From the NCBI RefSeq assembly GCF_001078055.1, contig NZ_CP010777.1:3005001-3069000 (forward strand): DNA of 64,000 bases, in the 5' to 3' direction. The notes below the pieces were generated by a model. The model made no database searches. It was given only the letters and a program-made list of their open reading frames with translations, and was not told where the DNA came from. Of the stretch, positions 1 through 8,776 are shown one piece after another (positions within the stretch are counted from its first letter, which is position 1; each line of letters begins with the position of its first letter). Origin of the DNA: Rufibacter radiotolerans (GTDB lineage: Bacteria > Bacteroidota > Bacteroidia > Cytophagales > Hymenobacteraceae). A program made the translations under genes and the position numbers.

Positions 1-2205
1 GCGCACTTTGCGCTGGGTGAACACCGAGGCAATAGAGGTAAAGATGGCAATACCGGCGCTGGGCCCATCTTTCGGCACGGCCCCTTGAGGGAAGTGGATG
101 TGCAGGTCGTACTGGTCAAACAGGCGGTAGTCAATGCCCATTTCCTCGGCGCGGGCGCGCAGGTAAGAGACCGCCGTAATGGCCGATTCCTTCATCACGT
201 CACCCAACTGGCCCGACAAGGTCAGTTTCCCTTTTCCGCGGCTTAGCAGAGACTCAATGAACAGTATATCGCCGCCCACGCTGGTCCAGGCCAGCCCGGT
301 CACCACGCCGGCGGTTTCGTTGTCCTGATAGAGCTCCTTGTCAAAGATTTCGGGACCCAGAATACGCACCACGTCCTTCGGCTCCAGCTTGGCCGGCCAC
401 TGCTCTTCCATGGCTTTGGACTTGGCAATGTTCCGGACCACCGCCCCCAGCTTGCGTTCCAGGTTTCGTACCCCAGATTCACGGGTGTAGTCTTCAATCA
501 CTTTCTGGATAGCCGCGGTGGAGAAGGCCACATCTTTGGCCAGCAGGCCATGGTCTTCCTTAAGCTTGGGCAAGAGGTGGCGCTTGGCAATCTCGGTTTT
601 CTCTTCAATGGTATAGCCCGTCACCTCAATAATCTCCATCCGGTCACGCAGGGCGGGGTGAATGGTATCCAGGGCATTGGCGGTGGCAATGAACAGCACC
701 TTAGATAGGTCATATTCTACCTCCAGGTAATTATCGGCAAACGTATGGTTCTGCTCGGGGTCCAGCACCTCCAGCAACGCGCTGGACGGGTCACCCCGGA
801 AGTCTGAGTTTAGCTTGTCTACCTCATCCAGAATCATGACCGGATTAGAAGAACCCACTTTCTTGATCTGACTAATGATGCGGCCCGGCATGGCGCCCAC
901 ATAAGTTTTACGGTGGCCTCTGATCTCGGCTTCATCGCGCACGCCGCCTAAGGCAATGCGTATGTATTTACGGCCCAGTGCCTTGGCTACCGACCGGCCC
1001 AGCGAGGTTTTCCCCACGCCCGGAGGCCCGTAAAGGCACAGGATAGGCGCTTTCATGTCATTCTTAAGCTTAAGCACCGCCAGATACTCCAAAATACGCT
1101 CCTTTACCTTCTCCAGGCCGTAATGGTCGGCGTCCAGGATCTTTTTGGTGCGCTTCAGGTTGAAGTTGTCCTTGGTGTAGTCATTCCAGGGCAGGTCCAG
1201 CAGAAACTCGCAGTAATTGAGGGCAATAGGGTACTCAGCGGCCTGCGGGTTAAGGCGGGTAAGCTTATCCAGTTCCTTGTTGAAGTGCTTGGCTACGGGC
1301 TCGGGCCACTTTTTCTTGAGGGCGGCGGCGCGCATTTTCTCCACTTCCTGCTCGGGGCCTTCCATGCCCAGCTCGTCCTGCAGAACCTTGATCTGCTGGC
1401 GCAGGAAATAGTCGCGCTGCTGCTCGTCAATATCAGTGTGCACCTTGCTGTGTATCTCCTGCTTTATCTCCAGCATCTGGATCTCCCGGATCATCAGTTG
1501 CAGCAAGGTGGTGCCGCGCTCCACGCCGTCGTTTATCTCCAGCAGCTTCTGCTTCTGCGAGACTTCGGCGTTGATGTTGCTGGACAGAAAATGTGTCAGG
1601 AAAGATGGGCTGTCAATGTTGTCCAGGGCCACCTGCGCCTCCTGCGGAATCTCGGGATTCAGCTTCAGGATCTTGGCGGCGGCCTCCTGCAGAGACTCCA
1701 CCAAGGCCTTTACCTCTTTGCTGTTCTTTTTAGGAAATGTCTCTGGGCAGTAAGACACCTTGGCCACCATGTAGGGCTCTTCCTGGGTCACTTCCTCAAT
1801 CTTGAACCGGCTCTGCCCCTGAATGATGATGGTGGTATTGCCGTCTGGCAGCACCAGCATCTTCAGGATCTTGGCCATGGTCCCCACCTGGTATAGATCT
1901 TCCTGAGCCGGGTCTTCGGCGAGCATGTTCTTCTGGGCCACTACCCCTACGGTCTTGTCGCCGCGGTAGGCCTTGCGCACCAGCCGCACAGATTTCTTCC
2001 GGCTTACGGTGATAGGAATCACTACCCCCGGAAACAAAACGGTGTTTCTGATGGGCAATAGTGGTAATGAATCTGGATTATGTTTTTCCGCTCCTTCGGC
2101 ATCATCCAACTCAGAGGTAATGATGGAAATCAGTTCCCCATTGCTGTCGTCAGATAAATCTGACAGCATGAGTTGCTGGAGGAGGTTCTCTTGGGTATAA
2201 TTCAT
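1..2205 (-). CDS. lon: Lon ATP-dependent protease (3' end beyond window)
   Basis: AAA+ serine protease that degrades misfolded and regulatory proteins in the cytoplasm. 735 residues are visible from the ATG at 2203-2205. In order: Lon substrate-binding N domain (about 38-250), coiled-coil linker, AAA+ module with Walker A GPPGVGKT near residue 393 and a Walker B ending in LDEVDK, then the start of the protease domain with GPSAG (catalytic Ser near 716, codon 58-60). The catalytic Lys and C-terminus lie left of base 1. Start chosen because the reading begins MNYTQENLL and leads into the N domain. Family assignment is certain from the motifs. Confidence 0.97.
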   Translation of the reverse strand, partial: MNYTQENLLQQLMLSDLSDDSNGELISIITSELDDAEGAEKHNPDSLPLLPIRNTVLFPGVVIPITVSRKKSVRLVRKAYRGDKTVGVVAQKNMLAEDPAQEDLYQVGTMAKILKMLVLPDGNTTIIIQGQSRFKIEEVTQEEPYMVAKVSYCPETFPKKNSKEVKALVESLQEAAAKILKLNPEIPQEAQVALDNIDSPSFLTHFLSSNINAEVSQKQKLLEINDGVERGTTLLQLMIREIQMLEIKQEIHSKVHTDIDEQQRDYFLRQQIKVLQDELGMEGPEQEVEKMRAAALKKKWPEPVAKHFNKELDKLTRLNPQAAEYPIALNYCEFLLDLPWNDYTKDNFNLKRTKKILDADHYGLEKVKERILEYLAVLKLKNDMKAPILCLYGPPGVGKTSLGRSVAKALGRKYIRIALGGVRDEAEIRGHRKTYVGAMPGRIISQIKKVGSSNPVMILDEVDKLNSDFRGDPSSALLEVLDPEQNHTFADNYLEVEYDLSKVLFIATANALDTIHPALRDRMEIIEVTGYTIEEKTEIAKRHLLPKLKEDHGLLAKDVAFSTAAIQKVIEDYTRESGVRNLERKLGAVVRNIAKSKAMEEQWPAKLEPKDVVRILGPEIFDKELYQDNETAGVVTGLAWTSVGGDILFIESLLSRGKGKLTLSGQLGDVMKESAITAVSYLRARAEEMGIDYRLFDQYDLHIHFPQGAVPKDGPSAGIAIFTSIASVFTQRKVR

Positions 2206-2397
2206 ACGTTGTCTTTCTGAGGGTGCCAAATTGGCAGCATTCCTCCCGTAGTTCTGTTGTTTGTCTTGAAGATAGATACTTGTCAAGAGCTGTGCCAATA
2301 TATCACCGGAAATCTGCAGGCCTGCAGATAAATTTCCCCAGAAAGAGTACATTTGGTACTGTATTCTGGAACAATGCTTTTCAGATCTTCATCTGTT

Positions 2398-4383
2398 ATG
2401 TACCGCATGCGTCATTTTTTACTTTTCCTGTTCTTCTGGGCGTTCGGTTTGGCCGCGGTGGCGCAGACCAAGTCTCCCCTGCGTCTCAGGCAAAAACCCG
2501 TTTCTGATTCGCTCCGGCAGAAAGCCCCCAAGCCCGAGGTGGTGTTGGAGTTCCCCAACATCAACCGCGTGCCTTACTATTACAACAAGGCCAAGTATGA
2601 AAATATTCTGAAGCTGGAGAATAAAAATGCCTGGGAAAAAGTGCTGCCTTTACTGGAAGACTACGTGGGCAACTTCGGAATTGACAATTTCCATAGAGAC
2701 ACCAAATTGCTCTGGCGCCTGGGCCAGTTGTATGAACGCGAAGGGCAGCTGGAAACCGCCATCGCCTATTACCGCCTGGTGCTTAAACACCACCGTACCG
2801 ACATAAAACAGGTGCAGCAGTACTATGACTCCCTGGAGGCAAAATCAGAGAGTATTTATTTGCCCCTGGCTCACTATTATGACCTGGTGGAATACCGCAA
2901 GTCGGTGGCTACGTTCAAGCCCCCGCGCGGCGTGTACACCAACATGGGCGATGCCATCAACTCCAAGGTAGAAGATTACGGCCCTGCGGTGCACCGCGAC
3001 GAGGAACTGTTCATCTATACCTCGCGCCGCAAGGGCGTGAAAGCCACCGGCACCGATGAGGACCTGTACTTCTCCCGCTATGAGAACGGCTTCTGGCAGG
3101 AAGGACAGTCGTTTGGCAAGCCCATCAACAGCATTTACAACGAAGGCTCCGCGTGCCTTAGCCGCGACGGCAAGACCCTTTACTTTGCCCGCTGCGAAAG
3201 CCCCGATGGGTTTGGCAACTGCGACCTGTACACCGCTACCCGGCTCTCTGACGGTTCCTGGGGACAGATAAAGAACCTGGGCGCCAGCGTGAACAGCAAA
3301 GCCTGGGACTCCCAGCCTACCCTGTCACCCAATGAAGACACCCTATACTTCGCCTCTGACCGCCTGGGCGGCTTTGGCATGTCTGATATCTACTACACCT
3401 ACAAAATGAAGAGCGGCCTTTGGTCGCCGGCCGATAACCTGGGGCCGGTGATCAATACCCGGGAAAGCGAGGTGAGCCCGTATTTCCACCCGCTGTACCA
3501 GGTGCTGTATTTCAGTTCACGGGGCCAGCTTCTCAACTTTGGGGATTTTGACATCTACAAGTCTTACCGGGTGAACGGGCAGTGGCAGGAACCGCGCAAC
3601 ATTGGCCCTCTGGTGAACGGCAAAGGCAGTGAGTATTACTTCACCATCAACGCCGCCTCCACCAACCTGTACTACGCCCGCTCAGAACCCACTGACCTCA
3701 AGAACCTGGACCTTTTCTCGTTCCCGCTGCCTATGGAGGCGCACCCGTTGGCTGTGACCAAACTGACTGGCGTGCTCACAGATTCCATTACCAACAAACC
3801 CCTCAACGGCATCATCTCCATCATTGACCTGGACAACGGCATTGAGGTGGCCAGCAAATATCTGCGCGAAGACGGCTCTTTTGACTTTGACCTCATTGAC
3901 AACAGCCGCTACATGATGCTTATTCAGAGCCCAGACTTTTTCTCCATTGAGAAAGAGATTGACCTCAAGAATGACACGGTCATGAAGATCATGAGCACCT
4001 TGATTGACTACAGCATTCCGCTCATTTTCAAGAACATTGAGTTTGATGAGGCCAAGGCCGAGATAAAAGATGCCATGAAGCCCACCCTGGACCGCATTGT
4101 GCTGTTTCTGGTAGACCACCCCAAAGTACGACTCAGCATTGAAGGCCACACCGACAGTAGCGGTGACCCAGACGCCAACGTAGAGCTGTCGCAATGGCGG
4201 GCCTTCTCTATCCAGAAGTACCTGGAAAACAAGGGTAAACTGGAGCCCGGCCGTATAGACGCGGTAGGCAAAGGAAGCGCGGAACCTATAAAACCAGAAA
4301 TAACCCTGGAAGACCGCGCCGTAAACAGAAGGGTAGAATTCAAGCTCATTAAACCCACTGAGGGCGGGACCGGCAACTGGTAA
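2398..4383 (+). CDS. TPR-PD40-regulatory-OmpA envelope protein (PorE-like)
   Basis: Exported protein of about 661 residues. Signal peptide ending AAVAQ, TPR-like helices (about 50-150), PD40/WD40-like propeller blades with repeated LYFAS-type strands (about 190-450), a carboxypeptidase-regulatory-like beta domain (about 465-540), and a C-terminal OmpA peptidoglycan-binding domain with EGHTDSSGD near 581. This order matches PorE of the type IX secretion system in Porphyromonas, but the same order occurs in other Bacteroidota OmpA proteins, so the role is inferred. ATGs at 2353, 2398 and 2407 are in frame; 2398 and 2407 give a proper signal peptide. It converges on the lipoprotein gene at 4481. 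Confidence 0.85.
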   Translation: MYRMRHFLLFLFFWAFGLAAVAQTKSPLRLRQKPVSDSLRQKAPKPEVVLEFPNINRVPYYYNKAKYENILKLENKNAWEKVLPLLEDYVGNFGIDNFHRDTKLLWRLGQLYEREGQLETAIAYYRLVLKHHRTDIKQVQQYYDSLEAKSESIYLPLAHYYDLVEYRKSVATFKPPRGVYTNMGDAINSKVEDYGPAVHRDEELFIYTSRRKGVKATGTDEDLYFSRYENGFWQEGQSFGKPINSIYNEGSACLSRDGKTLYFARCESPDGFGNCDLYTATRLSDGSWGQIKNLGASVNSKAWDSQPTLSPNEDTLYFASDRLGGFGMSDIYYTYKMKSGLWSPADNLGPVINTRESEVSPYFHPLYQVLYFSSRGQLLNFGDFDIYKSYRVNGQWQEPRNIGPLVNGKGSEYYFTINAASTNLYYARSEPTDLKNLDLFSFPLPMEAHPLAVTKLTGVLTDSITNKPLNGIISIIDLDNGIEVASKYLREDGSFDFDLIDNSRYMMLIQSPDFFSIEKEIDLKNDTVMKIMSTLIDYSIPLIFKNIEFDEAKAEIKDAMKPTLDRIVLFLVDHPKVRLSIEGHTDSSGDPDANVELSQWRAFSIQKYLENKGKLEPGRIDAVGKGSAEPIKPEITLEDRAVNRRVEFKLIKPTEGGTGNW

Positions 4384-4408
4384 AACCCAAGCTGGACCAT
4401 AAAAAGAC

Positions 4409-4460
4409 CGGGAGCCGTTTTGAGCCTGTTTTTCAGAAAACAGGCTCAAAACGGCTCCCG
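4409..4460. repeat. Class 1 double-word palindrome, copy 1
   Basis: Near-perfect inverted repeat with outer arms CGGGAGCCG / CGGCTCCCG and internal words GTTTT-GAGC-CTGTTTT then the inverse. It lies between two convergent genes and probably acts as a two-way terminator. Confidence 0.85.
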
Positions 4461-4480
4461 GCGTTAAGGCTAATTCTAAC

Positions 4481-5290
4481 TTACAGCTTGATGGTCTTGA
4501 TCTGGTCTTTGATAGGCGGAATCTTCTGCCGCGGCTCACGGCCCTCTTTCAATTTGCGCCCACCCACGTTCACAATAAAGCCCACGCTAAACACAGAGTT
4601 ACCGGCGGTCATGAACTCGCGGTTCTTCAGCCCGAAGTTGCTGCCGCTGGTGTATTGCAGCTGCAAAGACGGGGTAAGGGTCATGCGGGTGTAGAAGATA
4701 GGCTCAAAAAAGATGTTGTCCTCGGTGGCCTGCTTCACGTCATTGCGCACAAACTCACTCATGTTCACGTAGCTCAGGCGCAGGGCGGTGCCGTAATTCA
4801 ATGGAAAATCCTTCCCGAAGAGGCCGATGGATTTCTTTTTCTTGGAGGAGTAGTTCACCTGCATGAAATACTTGTTGAAGCTGGTCTCCTGGCGGTCATA
4901 GGTAATTAGGCCCTCAGAGGTTTTGTCTTTGTAGGTACGGTCACTGCTTCCCTTGCCCAGACCGGCGTACACTTCCAGAATGCGGTTCTCATCTGGCCCA
5001 AAGGTGGTGAAATACCCGCCCCCGGCCTCCAGCAGGTTATGCCGGAAGTCTTTCTTTTTATTGTTATTGTTCATCATGGCCCCGCTCAGCAAAACGCCCA
5101 CGTGGTCAGTGACCGCGTAGGCCGAGTTGAAGGTGGCATTCCCTTTCAGGGTGATGTGCCCGCTGGTGCTCAACTCGCCTTTTGAGCTCAGCATGGGGGT
5201 GTTGGGGGTGTTGGGCATGTACACAGAAGAACAGCTTGCCGTGCCCAGGACCAGGCAAAGCCCGGCCAGTTTTAGAAAATGTTTTTTCAT
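4481..5290 (-). CDS. Outer-membrane-type lipoprotein, unknown function
   Basis: 269 residues. Lipoprotein signal MKKHFLKLAGLCLVLGTASC with lipobox Cys at about 20, followed by SSVYMPNTPNTPM. The rest is rich in alternating hydrophobic and polar stretches with Gly and aromatic residues (AGGGYFTTFG, VYAGLGKG, SLQLQYTSG, VFSVGFIVNVGG), which fits a small beta-barrel or beta-sandwich. Bacteroidota genomes often hold lipoproteins with a YxPNxPN stretch after the Cys. No enzymatic motif is visible. Likely sits in the outer membrane; function unknown. Confidence 0.8.
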   Translation of the reverse strand: MKKHFLKLAGLCLVLGTASCSSVYMPNTPNTPMLSSKGELSTSGHITLKGNATFNSAYAVTDHVGVLLSGAMMNNNNKKKDFRHNLLEAGGGYFTTFGPDENRILEVYAGLGKGSSDRTYKDKTSEGLITYDRQETSFNKYFMQVNYSSKKKKSIGLFGKDFPLNYGTALRLSYVNMSEFVRNDVKQATEDNIFFEPIFYTRMTLTPSLQLQYTSGSNFGLKNREFMTAGNSVFSVGFIVNVGGRKLKEGREPRQKIPPIKDQIKTIKL

Positions 5291-5398
5291 AAAGTACTCT
5301 TAATAATTCCTTTCATCTTTCTGCCTGCCAACCCAAAACCTGGTCCTCTCCTTTCCGGAACTTACCCCAGCCTAAGCCTCAATAAGCCACCTGTTCTG

Positions 5399-5902
5399 CT
5401 ACAGCGCCAGGGTCTTCTGCACATCGCCGGTACGGCACAACACAGAGCGTTTCTTGCCCGCTATTTCCAGGTTCAGAATATTGGTCTGGTCTGAGAATAC
5501 TTCGGTGAGGAGGGCGTTCTGCACAAACAGTTGCCCGCTGGGGACTTTGCCCGCCGGAATCTCCAGGTACAGCCAGACCGCGTCTGCCTCTTCCTGGGCA
5601 CCCAGAAACTTCTGCGGCACCTTGGTTCCCTTAGCCCCTGAGATGGACAGGTGGGCCTGCAGGTACTCAGCGAGGAGTTTGTTTACCCGTTCAGAGCGGT
5701 CTAACCTGATGTTGGTTTTGTGTCGCCGGCTCAGGGCTTCTTCCAGGTCATTGGCAAACACCCGCACGGCCAGCTCATAGGTCTGGGTTTTGGGGTTATA
5801 GTGGGCGTCTGTGATACTGGTATGGAACTCATGGGCCCAGGCGGACAACGGAAGCACCAAGGCACACACCAAAGCAAAATATAAAGCCTTCTTAATATTC
5901 AT
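5399..5902 (-). CDS. DUF6702 family exported protein
   Basis: 167 residues with a signal peptide (about 1-23, ending LSAWA) and a mature start HEFHTSITDAHYN, typical of the DUF6702 family of Bacteroidota. The central ANDLEEAL stretch is part of the same conserved block. Function of the family is not known to me. It is transcribed in the same direction as the lipoprotein gene at 4481, with a 108-base gap, and lies downstream of rseP. Confidence 0.8.
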   Translation of the reverse strand: MNIKKALYFALVCALVLPLSAWAHEFHTSITDAHYNPKTQTYELAVRVFANDLEEALSRRHKTNIRLDRSERVNKLLAEYLQAHLSISGAKGTKVPQKFLGAQEEADAVWLYLEIPAGKVPSGQLFVQNALLTEVFSDQTNILNLEIAGKKRSVLCRTGDVQKTLAL

Positions 5903-5915
5903 ATGTACTTTTAAA

Positions 5916-5951
5916 CAGGAAGAGACGCAAATTTATTGCGTCTCTTCCTGA
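5916..5951 (-). terminator. Hairpin terminator after rseP
   Basis: Inverted repeat CAGGAAGAGACGCAA / TTGCGTCTCTTCCTG with a short AT loop. On the minus strand it is followed by TTTAAAAG. It lies between rseP and the DUF6702 gene, so it probably ends the dxr-rseP transcript. Confidence 0.65.
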
Positions 5952-6003
5952 TCTCTTAAATGATTGTTATGCCAAGACCGAAGCCTTTTATTTTTCTCTG
6001 TGC

Positions 6004-7317
6004 CTAGTTGAATAGCAGTTTGAAGAAGTCATTGAAGATGGCAAAGGCCATAAGCCCCAGCAACAGCACCATGCCTACTTTCTGCGCATTCTCCAGGAAC
6101 TTGTCTGACGGCTTGCGGCCCGAGATCATCTCATAGGTCAGGAACATGACGTGCCCGCCGTCCAAGGCCGGGATAGGCAGAAAGTTCATGAACGCCAGCA
6201 CCATAGACAACATGGCGGTCATGGCCCAGAAGTTGATCCAGTTGAAGTTACCGCCGTAGATCTGGGCAATACCAATAGGTCCGCTCAAGGCCTTTGAGGC
6301 AGAAACCTCAGCTCTAAAGATCTTCGCGAAGCCTTTGATGTTGGTGGTGATCACCGAGAACGCTTTCTCAGCGCCTACCGGAATAGCGGCTAATAAACCA
6401 TACTCACGGGTGGCGCGGGGCAGCAGCATTTCTGGGTAGAACCCAATGGTACCGTCCTCATCTACCGTCGCCTGCAGGGTTTTGGTCTGACCGCCTCTGG
6501 AAACTTCCAGGGCCACCGCCTTGCCTTTGTTCTTCTGCAGCTCCTGGGTTAGTTCATGGTAGAACTGGATAGGCTGGTTACCGATTTTGGTGATACGGTC
6601 ACCGGGCTCTAAACCAGCTGCTGAGGCAGGTGTCTTCGGTTTTACAGATTTCACCGCGAAAGGCTCACGAGCGGCAATAAAGCCCATGCGGTCGCCGTCG
6701 GCTAGTTTATCAATCAGGTTAGTGGGTACCGGTACCTGTACCTGCTGTCCGGCGCGATCTACAGTATAGGAACCGTTCCGGCCCAGGATCACGTCTGGGT
6801 TGTAGACATCCTGGAATTCTACCAGCGGTTTACCATTCACGGCCACAATCTTGTCACCGTCCCTAAGGCCCATTTCCTTGCCAATCTCAGAGGTGACAAT
6901 GCCGTATTTCACGTCTTTGGCCAGCAGATAGCTTTCGCCATATAGGTAGGTAAGGCCGGCAAAAATGATGATACCCGTTATCACGTTGAAAATAATGCCG
7001 CCCATCATGACAATAAGGCGCTGCCAGGCCGGCTTGGCCCGGAACTCCCAAGGCTGAGGCTCCTGTGAAAGGGAAGCCGTGTCCAGGGACTCGTCTACCA
7101 TGCCTGATATCTTCACGAAACCGCCCAGCGGGATCATGCCAATCATATATTCTGTCTCGCCTACCTGCTTGCTTACCAGTTTGGGAGGAAACCCGATAGC
7201 GTATTTCTCTACGCGCATCCCAAACCATTTGGCGGCCAGCATGTGGCCTAACTCATGTATTCCTACCAAGATGGTCAGGCCCAGAATCAACTGGCCGGCC
7301 ATTACTAATGCATCCAT
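6004..7317 (-). CDS. rseP: RIP metalloprotease RseP (site-2 protease)
   Basis: Membrane-embedded zinc protease of the site-2 family that cuts transmembrane anchors such as those of anti-sigma factors. 437 residues. Zinc motif HELGH near residues 21-25 in the first membrane helix, two PDZ-like regions (about 120-190 and 205-290), and the second metal-binding segment PALDGGH near 385, followed by C-terminal membrane helices. Lies 95 bases downstream of dxr in the same direction, a pairing common in bacteria where envelope and isoprenoid genes cluster. Confidence 0.95.
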   Translation of the reverse strand: MDALVMAGQLILGLTILVGIHELGHMLAAKWFGMRVEKYAIGFPPKLVSKQVGETEYMIGMIPLGGFVKISGMVDESLDTASLSQEPQPWEFRAKPAWQRLIVMMGGIIFNVITGIIIFAGLTYLYGESYLLAKDVKYGIVTSEIGKEMGLRDGDKIVAVNGKPLVEFQDVYNPDVILGRNGSYTVDRAGQQVQVPVPTNLIDKLADGDRMGFIAAREPFAVKSVKPKTPASAAGLEPGDRITKIGNQPIQFYHELTQELQKNKGKAVALEVSRGGQTKTLQATVDEDGTIGFYPEMLLPRATREYGLLAAIPVGAEKAFSVITTNIKGFAKIFRAEVSASKALSGPIGIAQIYGGNFNWINFWAMTAMLSMVLAFMNFLPIPALDGGHVMFLTYEMISGRKPSDKFLENAQKVGMVLLLGLMAFAIFNDFFKLLFN

Positions 7318-7338
7318 TTACTATGTTTATAAGGTAAT

Positions 7339-7376
7339 TGCCAGACCGCGTGAAGGCGTGGTCTGGCTTTTTTTGT
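7339..7376 (+). terminator. Hairpin with T-tract between dxr and rseP
   Basis: Inverted repeat GCCAGACC-GCGTGAAGGC-GGTCTGGC followed by seven T on the plus strand. As an intrinsic terminator it would stop plus-strand transcripts, although both flanking genes are on the minus strand; on that strand it has only a short T stretch. It may instead shape the dxr-rseP message. Confidence 0.5.
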
Positions 7377-7411
7377 TCTGTATTCTGGGTCCTTGTAAGG
7401 CAGCGGGAAAC

Positions 7412-8566
7412 CTAGGCGTGAAGCAGGTCAAGCGCCCGAAGACGGGTCTCTTTGTCTGTTTCCACGAAGTCCGCCAGCGAAGGCTCGGCAATATACGCAA
7501 CTTTAGCGAGACAGTCAGAGATGAGGTCAGACATCTCCAAAAAGCCCACCTCCTCGCGCAGGAAGGCTGCCACGGCCACCTCATTGGCGGCATTGAGCAC
7601 GCAAGGCGCGTTCCCGCCTTTCTCCATGGCGGCAAAGGCCAATCCCAGATTTCTAAAAGTCTCCAGGTCTGGCTGCTCAAACGTAAGCTGCGGGTAATTG
7701 AGGAAATTGAACCGCGGGAAATCAGACTTAAGCCGGTTGGGATAATTGAGCGCATACTGGATGGGCAGTTTCATGTCTGGCAAGCCCATCTGCGCCTTCA
7801 AAGAACCGTCTTCAAACTGAACGAGAGAATGCACGATAGATTGCGGGTGCACCACCACGTCTACCTGGTCGTTGCGGAGCCCGAACAACCACTTGGCCTC
7901 AATCACTTCCAGGCCCTTGTTCATGAGCGAGGCCGAGTCAATGGTGATCTTGGCGCCCATTTCCCAGTTGGGGTGCTTTAGGGCCTGCGCCTTGGTCACG
8001 GTCTGCAGATAATCGCGGTCCTTGCCCCTAAAAGGACCACCGGAGGCCGTGAGGATGATTTTCTCAATGGGGTTATGGAATTCGCCGGCCAGGCACTGAA
8101 AAATAGCGCTGTGCTCAGAGTCCACCGGGTAAATGTTCACGCCTTTCTCACGGGCCAGCTGGGTTATGAGTTGGCCGGCCACCACCAGGGTTTCCTTGTT
8201 GGCCAGGGCAATGGCTTTGCCGGCCTCTATGGCTTTGATAGTAGGGAGCAGCCCGGCATAGCCTACCATGGCGGTCAGGACAATGTCAACGGTCTCCATC
8301 TGCACCACTGAGCTCACGGCGTTCATGCCAGCGTAAACCTTGATGGGGTGCGGCGCCAGGGCCTCGCGCACGGTCTCGTAGAGGTCGTCTCGGGTAATGA
8401 CCACCGCGTTGGGCTGAAAGGCAATGGCCTGGGCAATGAGCAGGTCTGCGTTGGAATGGGCCGTCAATACCTCTACCTCAAAGGCCTGCGGCTGGGCTTG
8501 TATCACTTCCAGGGCCTGGGTACCTATGGAGCCTGTTGAGCCAAGAATGGCAACTCGTTTCTTCAT
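7412..8566 (-). CDS. dxr: 1-deoxy-D-xylulose 5-phosphate reductoisomerase
   Basis: Second step of the MEP isoprenoid pathway: NADPH-dependent conversion of DXP to MEP in the cytoplasm. 384 residues, the usual length. N-terminal NADPH-binding GSTGSIGTQ (residues 9-17), the metal and substrate motif VDSEHSA near 148-154, and a C-terminal helical domain. ATG at 8564-8566 gives MKKRVAILGSTG, the standard start. A degenerate class 1 palindrome lies upstream at 8581-8618. Confidence 0.96.
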   Translation of the reverse strand: MKKRVAILGSTGSIGTQALEVIQAQPQAFEVEVLTAHSNADLLIAQAIAFQPNAVVITRDDLYETVREALAPHPIKVYAGMNAVSSVVQMETVDIVLTAMVGYAGLLPTIKAIEAGKAIALANKETLVVAGQLITQLAREKGVNIYPVDSEHSAIFQCLAGEFHNPIEKIILTASGGPFRGKDRDYLQTVTKAQALKHPNWEMGAKITIDSASLMNKGLEVIEAKWLFGLRNDQVDVVVHPQSIVHSLVQFEDGSLKAQMGLPDMKLPIQYALNYPNRLKSDFPRFNFLNYPQLTFEQPDLETFRNLGLAFAAMEKGGNAPCVLNAANEVAVAAFLREEVGFLEMSDLISDCLAKVAYIAEPSLADFVETDKETRLRALDLLHA

Positions 8567-8580
8567 GTAAAATTCAAATG

Positions 8581-8618
8581 GCCGTTTTGAGGCTATTTCT
8601 GCGAAGTTAAGGGAAAAC
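8581..8618. repeat. Degenerate class 1 palindrome upstream of dxr
   Basis: The left arm GCCGTTTTGAGGCTATTTCTG is close to the family, but the right arm (AAGTTAAGGGAAAAC) has decayed. It is one of the few copies near a gene start. Confidence 0.4.
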
Positions 8619-8734
8619 TACGACTCTCTTCCTGCCATGGGCCCTTTCCTTCCTGGTAGGAACCAACTCACGGCCGTATTGTTGCGGACGGCAAGGGTTT
8701 CTGGCCCGCAGAGACGGATTAGCCGGCAGGGATT

Positions 8735-8776
8735 CCTGTTTTAAGGCTGTTTTTGGGAAATCAGGTCTAAACCAGG
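8735..8776. repeat. Class 1 double-word palindrome, overlapping a stop codon
   Basis: CCTGTTTTAAGGCTGTTTTT with an imperfect inverse ending AAACCAGG. It contains the stop codon and about the last ten codons of the CNNM transporter gene, so the repeat supplies the protein's C-terminus. Confidence 0.6.

Noticed and set aside
1123-1896. A 257-codon frame on the plus strand over lon
   Set aside because: Leu- and Val-rich antisense shadow of the Lon reading frame.
3682-4539. A 285-codon minus-strand frame over the PorE-like gene
   Set aside because: It is antisense to the OmpA domain region and runs through a terminator palindrome.
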